NCBI GenBank assembly: GCA_033239125.1 | Contig: BSWB01000003.1 | Location: 34,177,001-34,241,000, forward strand | From: Fagopyrum homotropicum | Taxonomy: Eukaryota > Streptophyta > Magnoliopsida > Caryophyllales > Polygonaceae | Reading direction: 5' to 3' | Length of the DNA stretch: 64,000 bases | Shown: positions 51,616 to 63,002 of the stretch, piece by piece | How the letters are laid out: the number at the start of each line of letters is the position of its first letter | How positions within the stretch are numbered: the stretch's first letter is position 1 | Translations under genes and position numbers: made by a program | The notes under the pieces: generated by a model | The model's database searches: none | Seen by the model: only the letters and a program-made list of their open reading frames with translations | Told to the model about the DNA's origin: nothing

Positions 51616-54600
51616 ATGCGCAGGTCTAGGAAAACCGAAGATCTCTTGCCTCTTGATCAAGAGCTAGAGAAAACTTTAAGGCAAAAGCGCAAGGAAAAGA
51701 AGATGGCTGAAGGACACGAACGTGATCTTCAAGCGGAGTTGGCGGAGAAGGAAACTCAACTCCAATGGAATGAGACCCTCCGCCAGGATGAGATGGATCG
51801 TCATCAATCTCAAGTTAACAATCTACAAGACATGATCTTCCAGATGAGGATAGAGATGAGCGACCTTAAGAATAAGGGAAGCAAGAAATCCTCAAGGAAA
51901 GCATCAAGGTCTAGAAGAAAAAGTCGCTCATCCGCTGATGATAGCGATTCTTCCATGCCACCATTAAAGGAGATTGATCCCACGATCAATGTGAATCCTT
52001 TCCATCCACGGGGAGCTGCCAATCGTCGTGTTCCACCTAGGAATGCGAGGATCGAACGTGTAGAAGAAGAGCCAAGAACTCTTGGCCAGCGGATGGATCC
52101 AACACAACAACCACGCCGTTTGGGCGTGAACTTTGATGCTGATGATGTGCAAGGGTTTAACTTCAACCCTCAAGTCATTACTCTTGTTCGCCAAAACCAA
52201 TTTGGCGGGACAAGCGCTGAATCTCCACACCAACACTTGCAGAACTTTGAGTGTATGATGGAGACAATGAGACCAAAGAGCGCTACTACCAACAGCTATA
52301 AGCTCAAGCCTTTCTTCTTCTCCTTGAAGGGGAAAGCGTTATCTTGGTATCAAGCTCTTCCTAGTGGGAAACTAGACATGTGGGAAGACCTTTCCGCGGA
52401 GTTCCTCACCAAATTCTTTCCGCCATCCAAAACGGCGGAACTTAGAGGTAAGATTAATGCTTTTTCCATGAGATCTAACGAAAGTTTGTTTCAATCTTGG
52501 GAAAGGTTTCAGGATTTGCTCTTGGATTGCCCTCATCATGGCATATCCAAACTTTCCTTGCTGGAGATTTACTACAAGGGGTTAGATGCGGGAACGCAAT
52601 TCAACCTCCAATCCCTCTCATGTGGAACATTCATGGACATGAGAGAAGATGACGCTTGGGACTTCATTGAGAAGCAAGCAAGAGTCATAGAGAAGTATTC
52701 CCACCGGAAAGTGGAGGGAAATCGTGTGGAGCAAGGAGCAAAGCTCACACATGAAGCTCAAAATAAGATTTTCTCCCTCAACAATGAGATCAAAGAGTTG
52801 AAGGAGGCTATCAAGACCAACTTCTCAAAGCAACAAGGGAAGGATGTTGGTTATTTGGGCAACAACAATGGCGGCGATAACAATAACCGGAACAATAACC
52901 GGAATAACAATTGGAATGGAAACAACAACAACCGGAACAACAATTGGAACAACAATAGGAGTTCAAACAACAACAATTGGCGCTCCAATCAACAAAATTC
53001 CGGTAACTCTTATCCTTCCAACTCTAATTCACTAACTCCACCTTCCTCTTCCTCTACTCCTTTGAAAAGCCAGGGGCAATCATCCAATGGAGGAAACACT
53101 TCGGGGAAGGAGAAGCCCGATCCCATGTTGGAAACGATTTTGGGAAAGCTTCAAGGGTTGGAGAACCGCATCATTAAGGTAGATGATCAAATTTCCAAGG
53201 TTGACAAAGCTCAAAAAGTTTTGGAAAACCAAATGTTCAACCATGCAGAGGAAGTTCCTAGGAATCAAGGGAAACTTCCAGGAAAGACGGAGGACAACCC
53301 TAAGGGAAGGGTTATGGCAATCACAACTAGGAGCGGAGTGACTACCACCGATCCGCAGCCTAAGTTCGTTGAAGTCTCCGTAGAGAAGGACAAGGAGAAA
53401 GAGAAGGGGAAGGAGAAGGAAGATGTCTACGTTCCTCCTTCAGCTTATAAACCTCCCCTACCATTCCCTCAATCTAGAGCGAGAGCGCGCCTAGATAAAC
53501 AATTTGGTAAGTTCATAGAACTCATGAGCAAGCTGCATATTAATATACCATTTATTGATGCTATTATAGGTATGCCGGCTTATGGCAAGTTCTTGAAGGA
53601 GCTCCTATCTAACAAGAGGAAGCTAGAAGACTTCGGAGAGGTTAAGATGAGTTCGGATTCTTCGGATCTCATCAAAACCATGAAGGAGAAAATGCCCCCA
53701 AAGCTAAAGGATCCGGGGTCATTTTGCATTCCCATAGGAGTGGGAGATGTCACATACGATGCGTTATGTGACTTAGGAGCAAGTGTGAGCATTATACCAC
53801 TTGCATTGTGCAGGAAGATCGGTTTAGGCGACCCTAAACCGGTGAAGATGACATTGTACATGGTGGATCGATCCATCACTCGCCCCATCGGTATTGTAGA
53901 AGACGTCCCGGTCAAGCTAGGTAAATTCTTTGTTCCCATTGATTTTGTCGTGCTTGACATTCCTGCAGATAGTCCGGTCCCGATCATACTCGGAAGACCA
54001 TTTCTTGCAACTTCCGGCTGCATAGTCGATTGCAAGAATGGTAGACTCGCTTTTGATATAGGAGATGAGAAAGTAGAGTTCGTTCTTTCCACTCTAGTGA
54101 AGGAGCCAATCTTCGATGAGGATATTTTCAATATCCAAGATGAAGAAGGTTTGTCTAGAGAGGAGGTAAGTGCGATTCTCTTTAACGATCCTTTACAAAA
54201 GGTTATCACTATGAGTCTAACCAATGTAGGGGAAGAAGAAGAGTGCAATGAGGCAATTGAAGCCTTAGAGGCACAAGAAGAGATAGGTGAAGTGGAGTTT
54301 GAGAAACTTCACGATGAGGCAGAAAACGTGAGAATCCACGGTTATACCCTGTATTCCACGGCCGTGGATTTCACAACCAAAATCATGCCTCACTCCAGGG
54401 AGTTATACGGTCGTGGAGAAGATGTGACAACCGTATTTCCCCTCCACACCCTAAACCACGGCCGTGGAGGACAAGATCCACCTGTAATTTTGGCTGTGGA
54501 AGAGAGTGGTCGAGACACTTCTTCAACTTCTTCTGACTCTTCTCCCACACACTCATCACCCTTAGAAACTTCTAAGGAGACATCCGATGCTTCTCAAGGA

Positions 54601-55500
54601 TCATTGGAAGCACCGAAAGCAATGGAACTCAAACCACTTCCTACTCATCTAAGGTACGCTTTTCTAGGATCTAATTCTACCTTTCCGGTTATTGTTAGTT
54701 CCGGTTTAAGCATAGATGAACATAATCAGCTCATGATTGTCCTTAGGAAACATAGGAAAGCTATAGGCTATACTATTGAGGACTTAGTAGGAATTAAACC
54801 CTCCCTATGCATGCATAAGATACTAATGGAGGAAGATTTTAGAACTTCAAGACAACCTCAAAGGCGGTTGAATCCGACCATGAAAGAGGTTGTCAAGAAG
54901 GAAATTCTTAAGCTTCTTGATGCAGGTATCATCTACCCTATCTCTGATAGTAAGTGGGTGAGTCCGGTTCAAGTAGTTCCGAAGAAGGGAGGAATGACGG
55001 TCATCACCAACAAGAACAACGAACTCATTCCTACCCGAACCGTGACTGGATGGCGGATGTGCATAGACTACCGCAAGCTCAACAATGCAACGCGGAAGGA
55101 TCATTTTCCATTGCCATTCATTGATCAAATGCTTGAAAGGTTAGCACAACATTCACATTTTTGCTACCTTGACGGTTATAGTGGTTTCTTTCAGATCCCG
55201 ATACACCCGGATGATCAAGAGAAGACCACATTCACGTGCCCATGGGGTACGTTTGCTTATAGGAGAATGCCGTTCGGGCTTTGCAACGCCCCAGCCACCT
55301 TCCAACGGTGCATGATGGCCATCTTCTCCGAATACGTAGAGGAAATCATGGAAGTCTTCATGGACGACTTCTCCGTATACGGTTCCTCTTTTAACGATTG
55401 CCTTTCTAACCTTTCTCTTGTTTTGCAAAGGTGTGAAGACACTAACCTAGTTCTTAATTGGGAGAAGTGTCAATCATGGTTAAGGAAGGAATTGTATTAG
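51616..55500 (+). CDS. gag-pol: Element D gag, protease and most of reverse transcriptase
   Basis: An uninterrupted frame of 1294 codons, the most intact gag-pol start in the window. Residues 15-90 form a charged coiled coil, followed by a basic patch. The gag core lies at about 200-350, and an Asn/Arg-rich stretch occupies about 418-470 at the place of the usual zinc knuckle. The protease has its active Asp at 719 (DLGAS). An acidic linker at about 880-1000 contains three palindrome copies in frame. RT has WRMCIDYRKLN, YLDGYSGFFQIP, FGLCNAPATFQRCM and catalytic FMDD (Asp 1250, 1251). The frame ends in KCQSWLRKELY because one T is missing at about 55474 compared with B. Confidence 0.95.
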   Translation: MRRSRKTEDLLPLDQELEKTLRQKRKEKKMAEGHERDLQAELAEKETQLQWNETLRQDEMDRHQSQVNNLQDMIFQMRIEMSDLKNKGSKKSSRKASRSRRKSRSSADDSDSSMPPLKEIDPTINVNPFHPRGAANRRVPPRNARIERVEEEPRTLGQRMDPTQQPRRLGVNFDADDVQGFNFNPQVITLVRQNQFGGTSAESPHQHLQNFECMMETMRPKSATTNSYKLKPFFFSLKGKALSWYQALPSGKLDMWEDLSAEFLTKFFPPSKTAELRGKINAFSMRSNESLFQSWERFQDLLLDCPHHGISKLSLLEIYYKGLDAGTQFNLQSLSCGTFMDMREDDAWDFIEKQARVIEKYSHRKVEGNRVEQGAKLTHEAQNKIFSLNNEIKELKEAIKTNFSKQQGKDVGYLGNNNGGDNNNRNNNRNNNWNGNNNNRNNNWNNNRSSNNNNWRSNQQNSGNSYPSNSNSLTPPSSSSTPLKSQGQSSNGGNTSGKEKPDPMLETILGKLQGLENRIIKVDDQISKVDKAQKVLENQMFNHAEEVPRNQGKLPGKTEDNPKGRVMAITTRSGVTTTDPQPKFVEVSVEKDKEKEKGKEKEDVYVPPSAYKPPLPFPQSRARARLDKQFGKFIELMSKLHINIPFIDAIIGMPAYGKFLKELLSNKRKLEDFGEVKMSSDSSDLIKTMKEKMPPKLKDPGSFCIPIGVGDVTYDALCDLGASVSIIPLALCRKIGLGDPKPVKMTLYMVDRSITRPIGIVEDVPVKLGKFFVPIDFVVLDIPADSPVPIILGRPFLATSGCIVDCKNGRLAFDIGDEKVEFVLSTLVKEPIFDEDIFNIQDEEGLSREEVSAILFNDPLQKVITMSLTNVGEEEECNEAIEALEAQEEIGEVEFEKLHDEAENVRIHGYTLYSTAVDFTTKIMPHSRELYGRGEDVTTVFPLHTLNHGRGGQDPPVILAVEESGRDTSSTSSDSSPTHSSPLETSKETSDASQGSLEAPKAMELKPLPTHLRYAFLGSNSTFPVIVSSGLSIDEHNQLMIVLRKHRKAIGYTIEDLVGIKPSLCMHKILMEEDFRTSRQPQRRLNPTMKEVVKKEILKLLDAGIIYPISDSKWVSPVQVVPKKGGMTVITNKNNELIPTRTVTGWRMCIDYRKLNNATRKDHFPLPFIDQMLERLAQHSHFCYLDGYSGFFQIPIHPDDQEKTTFTCPWGTFAYRRMPFGLCNAPATFQRCMMAIFSEYVEEIMEVFMDDFSVYGSSFNDCLSNLSLVLQRCEDTNLVLNWEKCQSWLRKELY

Positions 55501-57419
55501 GCCACTTAGTCTCTAGTAGAGGGATAGAGGTAGACAAGGCTAAGATAGAGACCATAGAGAAGCTTCCTCCCCCAATTTCGGTGAAAGGGATAAGAAGTTT
55601 CCTAGGACATGCTGGATTTTATAGACGTTTCATTAAGGAATTTTCTAAGATATCAAAACCTCTCACTAATCTATTGATGAAGGATGCGGTTTTTGAGTTT
55701 TCGCAGGAGTGTTTGGATGCGTTTAACACCATTCGGCAAGCTCTAATTTCAACACCTATTATCCAACCCCCGGATTGGACTCTTCCCTTTGAGATTATGT
55801 GCGATGCTAGTGACGTAGCTATTGGAGCTGTTCTTGGACAACGAAAGGAAGGGGAAACCCATGCCATATACTATGCTAGCAAGACGCTAGATGAAGCGCA
55901 GCTCAACTACGCCACTACCGAAAAAGAGTTTCTAGCCATTGTCTATGCTATTGACAAGTTTCGCTCTTACCTTGTAGGTGCAAAGGTGATTGTCTACACG
56001 GATCATGCTGCGATCCGGTATCTCCTTGCGAAGAAAGATGCGAAGCCAAGGCTAATTAGATGGAATCTTCTCCTACAAGAATTCGATCTTGAGATCCGCG
56101 ACAAGAAAGGTTCAGAAAATTTTGTTGCGGATCATTTGAGTCGCCTAACACATCTAGAGGACGACCATTTACCCATCGACGACTCCTTCCCGGACGAACA
56201 CCTACATCTTATTGAGGAGTGCATCGATGTGATCTCCAAAGGTAACGAACAATGGTTTGCTGATTTTGTTAACTATTTGGTTTGTCAGGAGATACCGCCC
56301 GGACTATCCTACGCACAAAGGAAGAAGTTCTTTAAGGACGTCCGGGAGTACTATTGGAACGAGCCTCTCCTCTTCAAGAGAGGTCTGGATGGCATCATTC
56401 GGCGATGTGTGCCGGAAGATGAGATGCAAAGTGTCATCCGTCATTGTCATTCACTACCTTGTGGAGGACACGCTAGTTCGAACAAGACTAGCGCAAAGGT
56501 ATTGCAATCTGGATTCATTTGGCCTACTTTGTTTAGAGATGTGCAATCCTTTGTTTCTTGCTGCGATGCTTGTCAAAGAACAGGCAATATCTCTAGGAGG
56601 AATGAGATGCCCCTCAACAACATCCAAGAGGTGGAGATATTCGACGTTTGGGGAGTCGATTTCATGGGATCATTCCCATCCTCTTGTGGAAACCAATACA
56701 TACTATTGGCGGTGGATTACGTTTCTAGATGGGTGGAAGCAATTGCCTCTCCCACCAATGATGCCATGGTAGTGGTTAAGTTCTTCAACAATACCATCTT
56801 CCCGCGATTTGGGACACCAAGGACGATCATTAGTGATGGAGGTTCTCACTTCATTGCCCGGCGCTTTGAAGCTCTTCTAGCTAAGTATGAGGTTACTCAC
56901 AAGATTGCTACCCCTTACCATCCACAAACGAGTGGACAAGTTGAGATCTCAAATAGGGAGATCAAAGGAATCCTAGAGAAGATGGTTTCAAGGACTAGGA
57001 AGGATTGGTCTTTGAAGCTCGACGATGCATTATGGGCATACCGGACTGCATACAAGACTCCCATAGGAACCACACCATACAACCTTGTGTATGGGAAGTC
57101 TTGTCACTTGCCGGTAGAGTTGGAGCACAAAGCGTTTTGGGCTATCAAGTGGTTGAACTTCAGCATGAAAGAAGCGGGAGAGAAGCGTCTCCTAGACATC
57201 AATGAGCTGGATGAACTCCGCTTGAACGCTTATGAAAACGCTAAGATCTATAAGGAGAGAGCAAAGCGTTGGCATGATAAGCATATCATTCCAAAGGACT
57301 TCAAAGAAGGATATCAAGTTTTCCTCTTCAATTCAAGGCTTCGTCTCTTTCCAGGTAAGCTTAAATCTCGTTGGACCGGACCTTTTCTAATTAAGCGTAT
57401 TTCCCCATGGTGCAGTTGA
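55458..57419 (+). CDS. pol: Element D end of RT, RNase H and integrase
   Basis: This is the continuation of pol after the one-base deletion; the first Met of the frame is 5' of the true joining point. RNase H (CDASDVAIGAVLGQ, YTDHAAIRYLL, DHLSRL) and integrase (HHCC, then WGVDFMG, TIISDGG, QVEISNREIK with the DDE residues) are complete. It stops at ISPWCS because the C run before CATGG is one base shorter than in C (four instead of five). The conserved C-terminus again lies in another frame, ending at TAA (about 57523). Confidence 0.92.
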   Translation: MGEVSIMVKEGIVLGHLVSSRGIEVDKAKIETIEKLPPPISVKGIRSFLGHAGFYRRFIKEFSKISKPLTNLLMKDAVFEFSQECLDAFNTIRQALISTPIIQPPDWTLPFEIMCDASDVAIGAVLGQRKEGETHAIYYASKTLDEAQLNYATTEKEFLAIVYAIDKFRSYLVGAKVIVYTDHAAIRYLLAKKDAKPRLIRWNLLLQEFDLEIRDKKGSENFVADHLSRLTHLEDDHLPIDDSFPDEHLHLIEECIDVISKGNEQWFADFVNYLVCQEIPPGLSYAQRKKFFKDVREYYWNEPLLFKRGLDGIIRRCVPEDEMQSVIRHCHSLPCGGHASSNKTSAKVLQSGFIWPTLFRDVQSFVSCCDACQRTGNISRRNEMPLNNIQEVEIFDVWGVDFMGSFPSSCGNQYILLAVDYVSRWVEAIASPTNDAMVVVKFFNNTIFPRFGTPRTIISDGGSHFIARRFEALLAKYEVTHKIATPYHPQTSGQVEISNREIKGILEKMVSRTRKDWSLKLDDALWAYRTAYKTPIGTTPYNLVYGKSCHLPVELEHKAFWAIKWLNFSMKEAGEKRLLDINELDELRLNAYENAKIYKERAKRWHDKHIIPKDFKEGYQVFLFNSRLRLFPGKLKSRWTGPFLIKRISPWCS

Positions 57420-58354
57420 AGTATGGGGTGAAGCGAGCGGAACATTTAAGGTGAACGGCCAACGACTCAAGAAGTATACGTCGGAACTCCAAGCTGAGGA
57501 GTTCGCGCCTACCGCATTCGAATAAGTGCAAGATTGGTCTAGCTACGGACCTTAAACAAAGCGCTTCTTGGGAGGCAACCCAAGGTATTGCACTTTTGTT
57601 TTCACTTTCTATTCATAGATTAGCTTAGTATAGACGTTTTTGCTTTGTTTTTGCCTCGATTCCTTCCGGTATGTTCGTGTTTTTGGATGCAGGAACGATG
57701 GAAACGGGAAAGGAAAGGATAATGTCGAAGAAAAGTGACGAAATTTGGACTTTGGAGCTTTACAGAGGGTTCCACGGCCTAAACCACGGTCGTGACAACT
57801 ACAGTACCCGTAATTCCCAAAAGCCTTTGAAAAATCACCAAAACCACGGTTCCGTACACTTCCACGGCCGTGGAACACCCCGACAGACCGTGATTTTCAA
57901 AATTTTGCCTGCGACTATATAAGCCACATTCTTCACAAAATTCATCCCAAAAACCTCTCTTTCCACGACCTAATTGCCGAAAATCCACGACCATCCCTCA
58001 ATCACTCGTTTCCTAATCGTTTTCAACGATTCTTCTTCCTAAACTGAAGCAAATCCAACCACAAACAAGATCCAAGCGACGAATCGAGCGGAAATCCATC
58101 AACAAACGCGCAATTCGGATTTTTCAATCTGAAAAATAGGTTTTTCTCTCTTTTTGATTCTTGGCAATTTGGTTCGTTTTTGTTAGAGATTTTTAGGAAG
58201 AATTGATTAAGATTGGAAGGAATTAGACTAGGACTGCCTGTTGTTGAGATTGATTGCTGATTTGCTGAGATTTGTGATTTTCTGAGACGAATCACGGTCT
58301 CTGGGGGAATTACGGCCGTGGTTTTCACAAGAACAGACCGTAATTTTGAGCAGA
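57420..58354 (+). other. Element D pol to env-position spacer, with candidate internal promoter
   Basis: Same content as 36998-37897: motif cluster with the perfect palindrome at 57860-57875, TATATAA at 57916-57922 and a second motif group (TTACGGCCGTGG) near 58310 just before the ATG. A minus-strand frame of 140 codons at 58023-58445 overlaps the leader and is not supported as a gene. Confidence 0.65.
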
Positions 58355-59905
58355 ATGGATTTTGTGAGAAGAGTTTCGGGGAGGATAAAAGAGAAGAAGA
58401 ATGATCAGAATAAGAAGAGAAAGGGTAATCCCTCCTCCTCCTCATCCTCTAGGGCACCACCACCCTCTTCCCCTTCACCTCCATCCTCACCTCCTCACCC
58501 TAGAGTCCCGACCATACACGACGATCATCTCGATGCACTCGAGAGGATCAAGGAGAGGCCAGTGATTGGCCCTAGATACTTGTTGTTGGAGGATCTAGCT
58601 CCTCTCAACATTGTTGATGATCTTACTTGGCTCTTGGATAGAGCCGGACTTATTATCTTCTCGGCTATCCGAGAAGACGCCTATGAGGAGATTACACGGG
58701 AGGTTGTGACATCCTTTGAGCACAGCCATGTAGATAGGACCGTCTCTTTCCGTCTCATGGAGAGAGACTACCATTTGAGCATCCGTGAGTTTGGGACCAT
58801 TTTTGGGTTTCAGGAGAACTTTAACGGTCGATTTCCTAGTGGCGTTTACGCCAAGGACTTTTAGGAGGAGGTTGCGATGATTTACGCTAGCGAGGACTGC
58901 TGGAAACCCGCTGACACCAAGGCTAGGTTGATGTACCACCTAGCCTTGAAGATAGCTCACCGCGTTCTTTCGGGGTGTCTCTTTCCTAGGACGGAGACGC
59001 CCCAAAAGATCAAGACGGATGAGCTGTTCTTGCTTTACTCCATGCTTTATGGACGCCGTGCTGATTGTGCTACTCTCTTGGCTGCTACTATGAGCAAGCT
59101 CAAGAATAAGAAGAAGGGCAACATAGGATATGGTGGGATAGTTACCCACATTGCTAGGAGCTTTGGTGTTGACTTTTCTGCTTGCACCCGCATACCGGTC
59201 GTACCTTTAGGGCTACATGCTTTCATGGTTAGGGGTCTCATTTTCCCCACACATAGAGGACCGCCTTATGCGGGTATGCCATGGGAGAGCAGGACGGGTA
59301 GGGGTATAGAGTGGCTACCGGAGTACTCCATTATGGCAGGACGCCATAATTGGAAGGAGACGTTCGCTGCCATGCATGCGAACAGGATAGCAGCTCCCCC
59401 ATATGTCCCACCGCCGGTTGTTGAGGAGGAGATGGGAGATCAGTTTGAGAGCGGAGGAGGCGCTGAGGAGGAGTTTGGCACGTTTCCGGATCAGCCGGAG
59501 GCGGCCCCCGATGCACCTAGACGTTCACCACGTCCAGCTCGAGCTTCAGGCTCGTCTTCTCGCCGCGCTAGCGTGAGTGAGAGGCCTACGTGGATGACCA
59601 CACCTCCTACATGGTATGGCGTTCCCCCTCCTTGGTCTACAAAGCAGACAACAGCACCATCACCACCACCAGCACCATCCGATGCTCCAGCATGGTATAG
59701 CCACGCCCCGGGATGGTACGAGCAGATACCGGATTGGGCTACCGGACTTTCAGAGAGAGTAGGAGCATTGGAGATCCGAGCCGATGCTAGAGACGGACGC
59801 CTAGACGACCTCGACCACATGATGAGGGATGTCTACCGCCAGCAGTTTGGGCGGTTCTATGATCCTAACTTCTCTCCATTCCCGCCTCCACCAGCGCCGC
59901 AGTGA
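58355..59905 (+). pseudogene. Element D env-position ORF with one internal stop
   Basis: Same architecture and same TAG (58862-58864, Trp codon in B) as in element C. Private changes include Cys for Arg in SEDCWKPAD and Gly for Glu in LSGCLFP. The tail with repeated Trp-Tyr-Pro elements and the terminal FSPFPPPPAPQ are kept. Apart from the nonsense codon it is open over its whole length of about 516 codons. Its role is unknown. Confidence 0.8.
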
Positions 59906-61265
59906 TGAGGATTTGATGGTTGACCGTTCGCTTTAGACATTCCACCACCACTTTGTGAGTTTCTTTTTCTTTTCTTCTTTTCTTTCTTTCTTTTGAACAT
60001 TAGGGACAATGTTCGTCCTAAGTATGGGGTGGGATGTACTAAAAGTTTGTAATAACTCTTACTCACTATGCTTGCTTCTATTCGAGACTATTTGCATGTT
60101 CATTATATTGTTGCACGTTTCATTATCGCATTGCATGAAAAAGAACTTGAAAACCCCATAAAAATTGACAAATTTTGAAAATTTTGTGCTTCTAATGAAT
60201 TGAGATGATTTCTATGATAATCACTACTTGTGAATTGAGTTTGATGACAATTGCATGCTTAAAAGAATAGTGAATTGAAAAGAATTTGAATGAATGAATT
60301 TTACCTCTTTTGCAAGTTTCATAATGTGATGAATGTTACCTAAATCATGTTGAGAAATTGAAGTTGAAATCACACTATAAGTTCTTATACTTCTTGTTGA
60401 GATGATTAAGGCAATTCGATTTTTCTTTCTTCTTTCTTTGATCATTTTAGCTCCTCATTGAAATATTGACCTGCTTTACCTATCCGGGAACTTGGAGAAG
60501 TGAATGAAAAAGGCATGTTTGATGTGGGAGGGCCATGAGAGCAATTATTTGCAATCAAAAGAATAGAAAGGAATTCTAGGTTTGGAGAAGTCAATCATGA
60601 TGATGAGTAACTCGGCACCATTCACATAGCCGGGTGTTTGTGTCTTGCCAAAGTCGGATTGAGCGATATTCCTAGCGGATTATGGTATATGCGCTAAGGG
60701 TTTGAGGCATCTCATAAAAATTGAGAAACGCCAATCTCCTAGGCTTCGGTTTTTGTGCACCTCTGTCCATAACTCCAAAAGTAAAGTCGAAAATGAAAAG
60801 AAGAGAGCGAAGCTCTAAGTTGAAGTGTTGCGGAAACCGCAAAAGAAGAAGAAGGGTAGTTGTCCACTTTCCCGGATTTATGCACCACATTCCTTAAAGT
60901 TTCCTTCCCTTTTCACATTCTAGACCTCTTCTTTGAAAGTCCTTAAGATCAAAAGAATGTTATATGACTTGGTGATCTAAATTGAAGTTTCTTATGATTG
61001 ATTTTGATAATGTTTGAAGGTTATGATGCTTGTTTAGAAGTTTAATTGATTCATGAGTTTTCTTTGCTTTTTACTCTTTGGATAAGTGTATGAAAGTCTT
61101 ATAAGCAATTGAAGCAAGGTTTGAGAATGATCTATTCTTTAGAAGGCACATTCCTCCAAAAGAAGTATTGCTTTGAGAAGGTACACATATTTCATCCTAA
61201 CTCTTGATTAAAGCTTTTTGAAAGACCTTGCTTAGGGACAAGCAAGTGTTAAGTATGGGGTTATT
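59906..61265 (+). other. Element D 3' untranslated region
   Basis: Contains the internal polypurine-like copy (about 60000-60032) and the terminal one (about 61232-61261). It keeps the 221-bp segment (60668-60888) that element C has lost. Element B has that segment too, which shows that D is the ancestral form here. No convincing coding frame is present. Confidence 0.7.
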
Positions 61266-62997
61266 TGTTAGCATGAAATATTGTGATATTTTAGGCACGT
61301 TTTCTAAGAGTATTTGATTCATATTTATAGTCTTTGATTTAGCAATGTTGCATTTGTGAGCTAGTTTGCCTATATTGTCAATATGGATGTCTAAACTAGC
61401 CTTATGTTGATTATAGGTGATTGGGAGTCATTTCCGAACGGAATCGAGCAAAGAAGAGTTGATTGAGTATGTCCATGGATTAAGGGCATTCTTAGGAGCA
61501 AATTGGAGTTCAACTTGAGGAATGCACGAAGCTAGGGAAGAATCACGTTCTTGCCCTAAACCACGCTCTAAAATACGGCCGTATTACAAACCACGTTTAG
61601 TTCCACGGCCGTGGAACCTTGCAAAGAGAGGCGTGATGCATTCCAGTAACTATTACGGTCGTGGAATCCATGGTTCAAACCGTGACACTTTCCACGCTCT
61701 AAATTACGGTCGTGGAACCTTCCACGACCGTGATCTTGGCGATCTTTTTCGCCACACTTTGAAGCCACGATCTTTTGAAGATTGGGCCGGGCCGATATCT
61801 TATCTTGCCCTATAAAAAGACGGACGAAGCAAGATTCCGTCATCTTCGCTTATCTTCGCTTAGCGGCACAACCCTCGCTTGGACGCATTTACATCTCATT
61901 GGAGATCGAAGTTCGTGTTGGGATTTTGCCCTAATCTCGCACCTTTGGTGGAGATCGCTGCTGAGATCTCCGGATTGGCGGAAGATCGAAGCTTTTGGAA
62001 GATTGTTGCAAGAAGACTTCTCTTCTTGTTTAGGTTTGATTTGGAAGACGGATTGACATCCCGTTCTCCCTTCTTTCCTAAAATTGTGATTGTTTGCTTT
62101 ATTCTGAATCTATTGATAACATTTGTTCTTGGTTGTGACTTTGAGATTGGTTTGAAGATTATTGAAAGTTTTCGGAAGTTTTCATCTTTCTATCTTTTAA
62201 TTCTTGAATTTGATATCAACATGACTGTTATTGGCTAAAAACCCTTAACAATTCTAAGGTGAAGGGTTGATAGTTGTGGCTTAGATGATGATAGATCGAG
62301 CGTAAACAAATTAGACCCTAAGAGTTTGAGAGAATTGTCGACGAACCCTAAATTACGGTTTGTTCTTGAGTTCCACGGCCGTGGAGTCTCAAGATCTACC
62401 CGTAATTTCCCTTAAGTTTACAAACCTGCTTTTACTTTAATTCAAAGTTAAAGATTTGCTTTAATTTAGTTTAGGCTTGCCTTTTCTAGGTGGTAGTGAA
62501 GCCTCAACAACCTCTACCTCGATTGTGAGTGTCATAACCGTAATCGGCTAAGTTAGTCTTGATCCTTGGATTACAAGTTTGGGTATTTGATATTAATTCT
62601 TGCCTTTAGAACCTTTCTATATTGAAGCCTCAACAACCTGTATAGGGAGTGTCTTGTAGGTGAGTCATATAAGGTTTTTGGAACTTCACCGTACGATTAC
62701 CTTACATTAGCATACCTTTGCATATCTCAACTCTCTCTTTATATCATTAGTATATCTTGAATCGATTGCCACGGCTTGATACTTGGATCTTTATGATTGT
62801 TGTTTTCCCAATATTTGCAAAACTCTCATATTTACTCACTTGATAATCTGCAATTGAATTTGTTCCCACCCAAATTCCTGTGTTCGATACTCTGGAATTC
62901 TTGCTAATCTACGTCGATCCGTACACTGCGGGTTCGCTTGCTTGATTCTAGTTTTATAAATTTAAAGCTTATTTGCACACACCTCTAGGGGCGAACA
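61266..62997 (+). repeat. Element D 3' LTR
   Basis: A full 1732-bp LTR, starting TGTTAGCATG and ending GCGAACA, followed by the same TGTGT and CACTA sequence as element C's 3' LTR. Confidence 0.95.
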
Positions 62998-63002
62998 TGT
63001 GT

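Larger units (their letters stand above)
49882..62997 (+). mobile_element. Element D: duplicated copy of element C without the internal duplication
   Basis: The 5' LTR is cut by the duplication joint and lacks its first 101 bp, and there is no TSD on the left. The inside is 9.75 kb with gag-pol, env-position ORF and 3' untranslated region, followed by a full 3' LTR. The gag-protease-RT frame is the best preserved of all copies. A one-base RT deletion and the env-position nonsense codon are shared with C. Confidence 0.93.

Noticed and set aside
49882..62997. Element D as an independent insertion
   Set aside because: Its right flank is identical to that of C (TGTGT, then the CACTA end, then ACC and A's LTR), and its 5' LTR lacks the first 101 bp. 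Segmental duplication explains it better.
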